From contig NZ_JALGBX010000015.1 in assembly GCF_022808175.1 (NCBI RefSeq), positions 164,528 to 227,604 on the forward strand: DNA of 63,077 bases, in the 5' to 3' direction. The notes beneath the pieces are model-generated. The model did not search any database and was not told the DNA's origin. It was given only the letters and a program-made list of their open reading frames with translations. The DNA comes from Streptomyces sp. AP-93 (lineage in GTDB: Bacteria > Actinomycetota > Actinomycetes > Streptomycetales > Streptomycetaceae). The position numbers and the translations under genes were made by a program. This document shows positions 48,912 to 56,391 of the stretch, one piece after another; within the stretch, counting starts at the first letter, position 1; the number at the start of each line of letters is the position of its first letter.

Positions 48912-50795
48912 TCAGTCGTCTTCGTTGTCGCCGAAGTCGGGGCGGACGCCCCGTGCGGCCATGACCTCGTCGTTCGAGGTGCCGGCGGCGACCATCGGCC
49001 ACACCATGGCGTCCTCGTGGACGATGAAGTCGATGACGACCGGGCGGTCGTTGATCGCGTTGGCCTCGGCGATGACCTTGTCCAGGTCGGCCGGGTCCTC
49101 ACAGCGCAGCGCCACGCAGCCCATGGCCTCGGACAGTTTGACGAAGTCCGGGACCCGGGTGCCCATGCGGGGGGCGGCCGACTCGCCGAGCTGGGAGCCG
49201 ACGGCCGTGTCGGTGCCGGTCTCACCCGCGTGCAGGACGGTGTTCGAGTACCGCTGGTTGTAGAACAGGGTCTGCCACTGGCGGACCATGCCCAGCGCAC
49301 CGTTGTTGATGATCGCGACCTTGATCGGGATGTTGTTCAGCGCGCAGGTGGCCAGTTCCTGATTGGTCATCTGGAAACAGCCGTCGCCGTCGATCGCCCA
49401 GACGGTGCGCTCCGGCATGCCGACCTTGGCGCCCATCGCGGCGGGGACCGCGTAGCCCATGGTTCCGGCGCCGCCGGAGTTCAGCCAGGTGCGGGGCTCC
49501 TCGTAGTTCACGAAGTGCGAGGCCCACATCTGGTGCTGGCCGACGCCGGCCGTGTAGATGGTGCCCTTCGGTGCCAGCTGGCCGATCCGCTCGATGACCT
49601 GCTGGGGGGAGAGCGTGCCGTCCTCGGGCAGGTCGTAGCCCAGCGGGTAGGTGTCGCGCCAGCGGTTGAGGTCCTTCCACCAGGCGGTGTAGTCGCCGGC
49701 GTTGCCGTCGTTGGCCTCGGCCTGGACGGCCTGGATCAGGTCGGCGATGACCTCGCGGGCGTCACCGACGATCGGGACGTCCACGGCGCGGTTCTTGCCG
49801 ATCTCGGCCGGGTCGATGTCCGCGTGGATGACCTTGGCGAAGGGGGCGAAGCTGTCCAGCTTGCCGGTGACGCGGTCGTCGAAGCGGGTGCCGAGCGCGA
49901 TCAGCAGGTCCGACTTCTGGAGCGCGGTCACGGCGGTGACGGCACCGTGCATGCCGGGCATGCCGACGTTCTGCGGATGGCTGTCCGGGATGGAGCCCAG
50001 GGCCATCAGAGTGGTGACGACCGGGACGCCGGTGAGCTCGGCGAGGACCTTCAGCTCGGCGGTCGCGCCGGCCTTCATGACGCCGCCGCCCACGTAGAGG
50101 ACCGGCCGCTTGGCGGCGGCGATCATCTTGGCGGCCTCGCGGATCTGCTTGGCGTGCGGCTTGGTGACCGGACGGTAGCCCGGCAGGTCCTGGCTCGGCG
50201 GCCACGAGAAGGTGGTCTTCGCCTGCAGGGCGTCCTTGGCGATGTCGACCAGCACCGGACCGGGGCGGCCGGTCGAGGCGATGTGGAAGGCCTCGGCGAT
50301 GGTCCGCGCGATGTCCTCGGCCTTGGTGACCAGGAAGTTGTGCTTGGTGATCGGCATGGTGATGCCGACGATGTCCGCCTCCTGGAAGGCGTCGGTGCCG
50401 ATCGCCTTGGAGGAGACCTGGCCGGTGATCGCGACGAGCGGCACGGAGTCCATGTGCGCGTCGGCGATCGGGGTGACCAGGTTGGTGGCGCCCGGGCCGG
50501 AGGTGGCCATACAGACGCCGACCTTGCCCGTGGCCTGCGCGTAGCCGGTGGCGGCGTGGCCGGCCCCCTGCTCGTGGCGGACCAGGATGTGGCGGACCTT
50601 CTTGCTGTCCATCATCGGGTCGTAGGCCGGGAGGATGCAGCCCCCCGGAATGCCGAAGACGGTGTCGCACCCCACCTCTTCGAGAGAGCGGATGAGGGAC
50701 TGCGCACCCGTGACGTGCTCAACTGCGGCGGTCTGGTGTCCGCCGGTACGGGCCCGCGGCTGCGGATGGTGGGCCCCGGTGGCCTGATCGGTCAT
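48912..50795 (-). CDS. ilvB: Acetolactate synthase large (catalytic) subunit
   Basis: The 627-aa ThDP-dependent enzyme has VEHVTGAQSLIRSLEEVGCDTVFGIPGG near residue 28 with the ThDP glutamate in RHEQGAGHAATGYA. It also has GTRFDDRVTGK and the Mg2+/ThDP motif GDGCFQMTNQELATC near 456-480. It joins two pyruvates, or pyruvate and 2-oxobutyrate. ATG 50795 is chosen since GAAGAG lies 7 nt upstream and the MTDQATG start fits Streptomyces IlvB. Expression should be controlled by the leader attenuator upstream. Confidence 0.97.
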   Translation of the reverse strand: MTDQATGAHHPQPRARTGGHQTAAVEHVTGAQSLIRSLEEVGCDTVFGIPGGCILPAYDPMMDSKKVRHILVRHEQGAGHAATGYAQATGKVGVCMATSGPGATNLVTPIADAHMDSVPLVAITGQVSSKAIGTDAFQEADIVGITMPITKHNFLVTKAEDIARTIAEAFHIASTGRPGPVLVDIAKDALQAKTTFSWPPSQDLPGYRPVTKPHAKQIREAAKMIAAAKRPVLYVGGGVMKAGATAELKVLAELTGVPVVTTLMALGSIPDSHPQNVGMPGMHGAVTAVTALQKSDLLIALGTRFDDRVTGKLDSFAPFAKVIHADIDPAEIGKNRAVDVPIVGDAREVIADLIQAVQAEANDGNAGDYTAWWKDLNRWRDTYPLGYDLPEDGTLSPQQVIERIGQLAPKGTIYTAGVGQHQMWASHFVNYEEPRTWLNSGGAGTMGYAVPAAMGAKVGMPERTVWAIDGDGCFQMTNQELATCALNNIPIKVAIINNGALGMVRQWQTLFYNQRYSNTVLHAGETGTDTAVGSQLGESAAPRMGTRVPDFVKLSEAMGCVALRCEDPADLDKVIAEANAINDRPVVIDFIVHEDAMVWPMVAAGTSNDEVMAARGVRPDFGDNEDD

Positions 50796-50865
50796 CGGCA
50801 TTCTCTTCTCGAAGCTGAGGGTTTTACGAGGAGGGTTTTACGAGATTCGACGTTGCCAGTGCAAC

Positions 50866-50899
50866 AAAAAACCCCTCGTGCCGGGAGGCAAGCGAGGGG
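50866..50899 (-). terminator. ilvB attenuator (intrinsic terminator in the leader)
   Basis: On the minus strand CCCCTCG...CGAGGGG (50893-50899 with 50872-50878) is followed by six T residues (50866-50871). It lies between the leader peptide and ilvB, 71 nt before the ilvB start, as expected for amino-acid-sensing attenuation. Confidence 0.85.
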
Positions 50900-50941
50900 A
50901 GCGCGTCGGGTGCGTTGAGCGGGGACATGCTGGTCCCAGCT

Positions 50942-50983
50942 TCAGCCGACGCGCTTTCCAAGTACGAGAATTCGGGTGCGCAT
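50942..50983 (-). CDS. ilvB leader peptide
   Basis: A 13-codon frame encodes MRTRILVLGKRVG, with Ile-Leu-Val-Leu in a row and a final Val. Ribosome stalling at those codons when branched-chain aminoacyl-tRNAs are short would favour an antiterminator over the attenuator 43 nt downstream. A GGAGGGAGGG Shine-Dalgarno lies 8-18 nt upstream. Leader-peptide attenuation of ilvB is known or predicted for actinobacteria. Confidence 0.88.
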   Translation of the reverse strand: MRTRILVLGKRVG

Positions 50984-50990
50984 GGCATTG

Positions 50991-51012
50991 ACCCTCCCTC
51001 CGGCGGGAGGGT
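50991..51012 (-). promoter_or_regulatory. Hairpin enclosing the leader peptide's Shine-Dalgarno
   Basis: A perfect 8-bp stem ACCCTCCC/GGGAGGGT (50991-50998 with 51005-51012) includes most of the purine-rich ribosome-binding site of the leader peptide. It could limit leader translation, or act as the terminator of the GGDEF gene's neighbour region; the latter gene ends at 51017 on the same strand. Confidence 0.5.
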
Positions 51013-51016
51013 GATG

Positions 51017-53974
51017 TCAAGCGGGTGGGACGGGCGTCTCATTATGTGAGCCTCTGTGGATAGCCATCGAGCCCCCCGGCGAACCACCGGCCAACGCGGG
51101 TTGGGCCGCACCGCCCGGTACTGGGAACGTACCGCGCACGAGCGCTCGCCGCAGCCTGTACTCGTCCAGAGGGCCGGAGAAGGCCATTCCCTGCCCATGG
51201 CTGCAGCCCATCGCGCGCAGTGCCATGACCTGCTCCGGGAGGTCCACGCCCTCCGCCACCGACTGCATGCCGAGGTCGTTTGCGATCCGCAACAGACCTG
51301 CGGTGATCTTGTGGAGTCGGGGGGATTCCACGACCCCCTCGACCAGGCCCCGGTCGAGCTTGAGCATGTCCACGGGAAGCCGGCGCAGCGCGCTGATGGC
51401 CGCGTAACCGCTGCCGAAGCCGTCCAGGGCGATCAGGACCCCGAGGCGGCGCAGCGCCGCCAGACGGCGCTCCAGGTCGTCGAAGGGCACCCTGGGGTCG
51501 GAGACGGCGAGCTCCAGGACGAGCGCGCCCGACGGCAGCCCGTTGCGGGTCAGCAGGGCTTCCACGGAGCCCAGCGGCATCGACCGGTCCAGCAGGCGTT
51601 GCGCGGTCATCCGTACGGCCACGGGAACGTCGTGCCCGGCCCGGTGCCGCTCGGCGGCCTGCCCGACGGCCTGCTCCAGCAGCCAGCGCCCCAGCTCGGC
51701 GGTGCGCGAGGCGTCCGGCACGGCTGCCCGGGCGGTGGACCCGCCCCCGCCGGCCCCGCCGGCCCCTCCCTCGCCAGCCCCTCCTTCGCCGGCCCCTCCT
51801 TCGCTGTACTCGGCGACCCGCAGGAACTCGGCGGGGGTGAACAGGATCCCCTGGGCGGAACGCCACCGGGCCTGCGCCACCACGGCCGAGATCTCCCCCG
51901 AGGCCAGGCAGACCACGGGCTGGTGCAGCAGGGCGAACTCTCCGTCGTGCAGCGCGGTGCGCAGCCGCCCCGCCAGCTCGGCCTTGCGGACGACCTCGGC
52001 CTGCATCTGGGGCGCGTACATCTCGACCCGGTCCTTGCCGCCCGCCTTGGCCCGGTACATCGCGAGATCCGCGTTGCGCATCAGGTCCGAAGGAGTGATG
52101 CCGGGGTCCGCGAAGGCCACGCCGATGCTGGCGGCGACCCGGACCTCGCTCCCGGCGATCCGGTAGGGCTGGGAGAGAGTGGTGCGCAGCCGGTCGGCGA
52201 TCTCGTGGACCTGGTACTCGCGGGCGCTGCGGTCGCGGTTGCCGTCGCCCAGGATCAGTGCGGCGAACTCGTCGCCGCCGAGGCGGGCCGCGGTGTCCCC
52301 GGCCCGGACCGAGTCCTGGAGCCGGCGGGCGGCTTCGATGAGCAGCTCGTCACCGGCCTGGTGGCCGATGGTGTCGTTGACCGCCTTGAAGCCGTCGAGG
52401 TCGATGAACAGCACGGCGGTGCTGTGGTCCCCGGCCCGCCGGCCGGTGAGGGCCTGGCGGACCCGCCGGGTGAACAGGGCCCGGTTGGGGAGGTCGGTGA
52501 GCGGGTCGTGCTCGGCGCTGTGCTGGAGCTGCGCCTGGAGCCGGACCCGTTCGGTGACGTCCCGGCTGTTCAGGATGAGGCCGCCCTGGTGGCGGTTGAC
52601 GGTGGACTCCACATTGAGCCACTCGCCACCGCCCGATCTGAACCGGCACTCGATGCGGGTGGTCGGCTCCTCGGCGGGCGGCGCGGCCAGGAAGCGGCGC
52701 ACCTCGTGGACGACGCGGCCCAGGTCCTCCGGGTGGATCAGGGTGGCCAGCTCGGTGCCGACCAGCTCTTCCGCCTCGCGGCCGTAGACCCCGGCGGCGG
52801 CGGGGCTGACGTAGCGCAGGGTTCCGGTGGGCGCGGCGATCATGATGACGTCGCTGGATCCCTGGACCAGGGAGCGGAAGTGGTTCTCCTTCTGGGCCAG
52901 TTCCTGGGTCAGCGCGATGTTGTCGAGCAGCATGATGCCCTGGCGGATGACCAGGGCGAGCACGACCGTACAGCCCGTGAAGACGACGACCCGGTCGACC
53001 TTCCTGCCGTCCACCACGTTGTAGAGGATGCCCAGCGTGCAGACGGCCGCCGCGAGGTACGGGGTGAGGGCGGGGAGGGAGCCGGTGATGGGGCGGCTGT
53101 GCGGCCGCTCGGAGCGCGCGTGGGCCGCTCCGTGCTCGGGCCCGGGGCCGGGGTGCAGGCGGCGGGCGCCCCAGGGCGCGTACGCGAGGAGGAGCGAGCC
53201 GGCGAACCAGCCGGCGTCGAGGAGCTGGCCGGACTGGTACTCGGCGCTGAGCAGCGGCGAGGTGAACAGCGCGTCGCTCAGCACGGTCAGGGCGAGGGCC
53301 GCGATGGCGGTGTTCACGGCGGAGCGGTTGGTCTCGGAGCGGCGGAAGTGCAGCACCAGCACCATTGAGACGAGCGCGATGTCCAGGAGCGGGTAGGCCA
53401 GCGAGAGGGCCGCGCGCGGGACGCTGCCGGGGGCGCCGGACTGGGCGGTGCGCGCGGCGTGCGCGAGGGCCAGGCTCCAGGAGAGGGTGAGCAGGGAGCC
53501 GCCGATGAGCCAGGAGTCGAGGCCGAGGCAGACCCAGCCGGCCCTGGTGACCGGGCGCTTCGCGAGGACGAGCAGGCCCACGATGGCGGGCGGCGCGAAG
53601 CAGAGGAAGGCGAAGTCGGCGAGGGAGGGCTTCGGCACGGCCTCGCCGAGGACCACCTCGTACCAGCCCCAGACGGCGTTGCCGCAGCAGCCCATGAGCG
53701 AGGAGAACGCGAACAGCAGCCAGGCCGGGCGCTCCCGGCTGTCAATGGCCCGGGCGTACGTGAAACAGGAGACGGCGGCCAGCAGGCCGGCGGCGCTGAG
53801 CCCGAAGTCGCCCATGATCTCGGCGAGTTCCTCTGAGCCCCAGCCGAGGGCCGCACCCACGGCGTACCCGCTGCTGACCACCGCGAGGAGGAGCTGCATC
53901 GCCAGCGCCTTGGCGCCGCTGCCGCCGCCGGCGAGGGGCCGGCGGGTCAGGAGCGCCGCCCCCGGGGTGCTCAC
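51017..53974 (-). CDS. Membrane PAS-GGDEF-EAL protein with degenerate EAL
   Basis: From GTG 53974 the protein is about 985 aa (an ATG at 54061 would add 29). About eight to ten membrane helices are followed by a PAS domain, a GGDEF domain (ARLGGDEFAALI, with an RAGD inhibitory site five residues earlier), and an EAL domain. The GGDEF site looks intact, so c-di-GMP synthesis is likely. The EAL domain lacks key residues: the EAL glutamate is Val (AVVAQARW), NLS-type Asn is Arg (AVRMTAQ), the DDFGTGY pair is DGFGSGY, and GVE is GVD. It is probably a non-catalytic sensor. A Gly/Glu-rich GEGGA repeat interrupts the EAL domain. GAGGGGG precedes the GTG. Confidence 0.88.
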   Translation of the reverse strand: MSTPGAALLTRRPLAGGGSGAKALAMQLLLAVVSSGYAVGAALGWGSEELAEIMGDFGLSAAGLLAAVSCFTYARAIDSRERPAWLLFAFSSLMGCCGNAVWGWYEVVLGEAVPKPSLADFAFLCFAPPAIVGLLVLAKRPVTRAGWVCLGLDSWLIGGSLLTLSWSLALAHAARTAQSGAPGSVPRAALSLAYPLLDIALVSMVLVLHFRRSETNRSAVNTAIAALALTVLSDALFTSPLLSAEYQSGQLLDAGWFAGSLLLAYAPWGARRLHPGPGPEHGAAHARSERPHSRPITGSLPALTPYLAAAVCTLGILYNVVDGRKVDRVVVFTGCTVVLALVIRQGIMLLDNIALTQELAQKENHFRSLVQGSSDVIMIAAPTGTLRYVSPAAAGVYGREAEELVGTELATLIHPEDLGRVVHEVRRFLAAPPAEEPTTRIECRFRSGGGEWLNVESTVNRHQGGLILNSRDVTERVRLQAQLQHSAEHDPLTDLPNRALFTRRVRQALTGRRAGDHSTAVLFIDLDGFKAVNDTIGHQAGDELLIEAARRLQDSVRAGDTAARLGGDEFAALILGDGNRDRSAREYQVHEIADRLRTTLSQPYRIAGSEVRVAASIGVAFADPGITPSDLMRNADLAMYRAKAGGKDRVEMYAPQMQAEVVRKAELAGRLRTALHDGEFALLHQPVVCLASGEISAVVAQARWRSAQGILFTPAEFLRVAEYSEGGAGEGGAGEGGAGGAGGGGSTARAAVPDASRTAELGRWLLEQAVGQAAERHRAGHDVPVAVRMTAQRLLDRSMPLGSVEALLTRNGLPSGALVLELAVSDPRVPFDDLERRLAALRRLGVLIALDGFGSGYAAISALRRLPVDMLKLDRGLVEGVVESPRLHKITAGLLRIANDLGMQSVAEGVDLPEQVMALRAMGCSHGQGMAFSGPLDEYRLRRALVRGTFPVPGGAAQPALAGGSPGGSMAIHRGSHNETPVPPA

Positions 53975-54160
53975 CGGTCCCCCTCGCTGGCTGGTTCCGG
54001 CGCGGTCCAGTCCCGGCACCGCCGCCTCCGGCGGCTTCGCCGCATCGGATCCTTCGTCCATTGGCCGTGCATCGCCCGTCGCCCCCCAAAGTGTCCGATC
54101 ACTCCCCGGCGCCAGACATTCGTGGCGCAGCCCCTTGGTCCGGACGATACACCACTTTCG

Positions 54161-54173
54161 TCACTCAGGGACA
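54161..54173 (-). promoter_or_regulatory. Candidate BldD box upstream of the GGDEF gene
   Basis: On the minus strand TGTCCCTGAGTGA matches the published BldD pattern (TNACNC-A/T-GAGTNA) at all specified positions but one. It lies 100-190 nt upstream of the candidate starts. BldD binds c-di-GMP and controls several c-di-GMP enzyme genes in Streptomyces. One match this size may be chance. Confidence 0.5.
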
Positions 54174-54256
54174 TAGTGTCTCTACGCTCCGTCACCAACA
54201 GGGGAGTTGCGTCCACCGAGCGCGTTCGGGCGATCGCGGAGCGTGCTCACCGCACG

Positions 54257-55213
54257 TCATTCCGTGATCAGCACCGTGTTCTCCACGGGCTCTCCGGCGG
54301 CGAACCGGCGGAGCTGACGGGCCACCAGGCGCTTGGCCCGCGGCTCGAACGCGGAGCTGCTGCCGCCCACATGGGGCGTGATCAGGACACCCGGAGCATG
54401 CCAGAGCGGATGGCCTGAAGGCAGTGGTTCCGGATCGGTGACGTCCAGCGCGGCGCGCAGCCGGCCCGACTCCACCTCCGCCAGAAGCGACTTGGTGTCG
54501 ACGACGGGTCCGCGGGCCACGTTCACGAGCAGCGCGCCGTCCTTCATGCGGCCGAGGAACTCGGCGTCCGCGAGCCCCCTCGTCTCCGCGGTGAGCGGTG
54601 TGGAGAGGATCACCACGTCGGCCCCGGGTAGGAGTTGGGGCAGCTCGGCGAGGGCGTGCACCGGCCCGCGCGCCGTGGTGCGCGCCGTCCGCGCGACCCG
54701 GACGATCCGCTCGCACTCGAAGGGCGCGAGCCGGTCCTCGACGGCCGCGCCGACCGCTCCGTAGCCGATGATCAGTACGGACTTGTCCGCGAGGGCCTCG
54801 TAGAACCCGAAGCGCCACTCCTCGCGGTCCTGGCCGCGCACCATGCCGGGGATCCCGCGCAGGGAGGCCAGGACCAGGGTGAGCGTGAGCTCGGCGGTGC
54901 TCGCGTCGTGGACGCCCTTGGCGTTGCACAGACGGACACCGGGGGCCAGGTCGCCGAGGCCGCCCAGGACGTGATCGACCCCGGCGGTCAGGGTCTGGAC
55001 GATCCGCAGGCGGGGCATGGCGGCCAGCGGGCGCAGGGTGACGGCGGGGGACTTCATGTACGGGGTGACGTAGAAGACGCAGGCGGCCGGATCGGCGGGG
55101 AAGGTCTCCTCGCCGTCCCAGTGGCGGTAGTGGAAGGAATCGGGCAGGCCCTCGATCTCCTCGGCGGGGAAGGGGAGCCATACGTCGAGGGTCTCGCGCA
55201 TCTCTGCAGTCAT
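54257..55213 (-). CDS. D-2-hydroxyacid dehydrogenase family protein
   Basis: The 318-aa protein has an NAD-binding Rossmann motif VLIIGYGAVGAAVEDRL near residue 144, the catalytic Arg in VNVARGPVVDTKSL near 238, Glu in DVTDPEPLPSGHPLW and His in TPHVGGSSSAF near 286. It lacks regulatory domains, unlike SerA. Substrate is unknown; glyoxylate or hydroxypyruvate reductase-like activity is typical. ATG 55213 is divergent from the aldo/keto reductase gene (79 nt between starts), so the two share a promoter region. Confidence 0.9.
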   Translation of the reverse strand: MTAEMRETLDVWLPFPAEEIEGLPDSFHYRHWDGEETFPADPAACVFYVTPYMKSPAVTLRPLAAMPRLRIVQTLTAGVDHVLGGLGDLAPGVRLCNAKGVHDASTAELTLTLVLASLRGIPGMVRGQDREEWRFGFYEALADKSVLIIGYGAVGAAVEDRLAPFECERIVRVARTARTTARGPVHALAELPQLLPGADVVILSTPLTAETRGLADAEFLGRMKDGALLVNVARGPVVDTKSLLAEVESGRLRAALDVTDPEPLPSGHPLWHAPGVLITPHVGGSSSAFEPRAKRLVARQLRRFAAGEPVENTVLITE

Positions 55214-55292
55214 GATCAGGAGGCTATGCCAGGGGATCCGGATCGAGCCGTTAGTTTGTGTGCCGGACCGGGAGGACCAGGGGGGACGCACG

Positions 55293-56294
55293 GTGGAGCG
55301 CAGGTCGATCGGGGCGGGGGCGCTGACGGTGGGTGCCGTCGGCCTCGGCTGCATGCCGATGAGCGGGGCGTACGCGCCTTCGCGCAGGCGGCGCGAGGAC
55401 TCGCTGCTCACCCTGCACACGGCCCTCGACCTGGGGGCGAACCTGCTCGACACCGCCGATCTGTACGGCCCCTACACCAATGAGCTGCTGCTCGGCCGGG
55501 TGCTGCGCGAGCGCAGGGCCGACGCCTTCGTGTCCGCGAAGGCGGGGCTGCGGGCCGACGGGGTGCACGTGGTGGCCGACGGGCGCCCCGGGTACCTGCG
55601 GCGGGCCTGCGACGCCTCGCTGCGGCGGCTGCGCACCGACGTCATAGACCTGTACCAGCTGCACAGGGTGGACCCGGACGTGCCGGTCGAGGAGTCCTGG
55701 GGCGCGATGGCGGAGCTGGTGGGCGCGGGCAAGGTGCGGGCGCTGGGCTTCTGCGCGCTGGGGGCGGGCACCGGGCCGGGCGCGGGGCGGCGCGGGGACC
55801 CGGCGTACGAGACGACCGTGCGGCACCTGGAGCGGGCGCAGCAGGTGTTCCCGGTGAGCGCGGTGCAGGCGGAGCTGTCGGTGTGGTCGCCGCAGGCGGC
55901 GTGGCGGCTGCTGCCGTGGTGCGCGGCGCGGGGTGTGGGGTTCCTGGCGGCGATGCCGCTGGGGAGCGGGTTCCTGACCGGGACGCTGGTCCCGGGCGAG
56001 GGGTTCGAGCCCGAGGACGTCCGGGCCAGGCATCCGCGGTTCACGGCGTACGCGATGGCGGCGAACCAGGTGCTGGTGGCGGGGCTGCGGCGGGTCGCCC
56101 GGCGGCACGGACCGGAGGTCACGGCGGCGCAGGTGGCGCTGGCGTGGGTGCTGGCGCAGGGGCCGCAGGTGGTTCCGGTGCCCGGGACCGGGCAGGCGCA
56201 CCGGGCGGCGGAGAACGCGCGGGCGGCGGAGGTGCGGCTGAGCGCCGAGGACCTGGTGGAGCTGTCGGAGCTGCCGGTGCCGATGGGCGCCTGA
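55293..56294 (+). CDS. Aldo/keto reductase
   Basis: The 333-aa TIM-barrel oxidoreductase has the catalytic tetrad: Asp and Tyr in DTADLYGPYTNE near residue 50, Lys in FVSAKAG near 78, and His in YQLHRVDPD near 120. The NADPH-binding segment VPVPGTGQAHRAAENARAAEV lies near 290. It reduces aldehydes or ketones of unknown identity. GTG 55293 has GGGGGGA upstream. A perfect 14-bp palindrome CACTCGATCGAGTG (56297-56310) just past the stop may end transcription or bind a protein. Confidence 0.9.
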   Translation: MERRSIGAGALTVGAVGLGCMPMSGAYAPSRRRREDSLLTLHTALDLGANLLDTADLYGPYTNELLLGRVLRERRADAFVSAKAGLRADGVHVVADGRPGYLRRACDASLRRLRTDVIDLYQLHRVDPDVPVEESWGAMAELVGAGKVRALGFCALGAGTGPGAGRRGDPAYETTVRHLERAQQVFPVSAVQAELSVWSPQAAWRLLPWCAARGVGFLAAMPLGSGFLTGTLVPGEGFEPEDVRARHPRFTAYAMAANQVLVAGLRRVARRHGPEVTAAQVALAWVLAQGPQVVPVPGTGQAHRAAENARAAEVRLSAEDLVELSELPVPMGA

Positions 56295-56391
56295 TCCACT
56301 CGATCGAGTGTACGAGTGGCGGAACTTGGGGCATGGTCGGCGCTGTTGAGTCTGTGAGGGCACGATCGGAGGACCGGAGGGGAGTACGGCG

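Noticed and set aside
54061..54063. ATG 54061 as the definite start of the GGDEF gene
   Set aside because: It is possible, but GTG 53974 has the better ribosome-binding site and the extra 29 residues look unstructured; left as an alternative.
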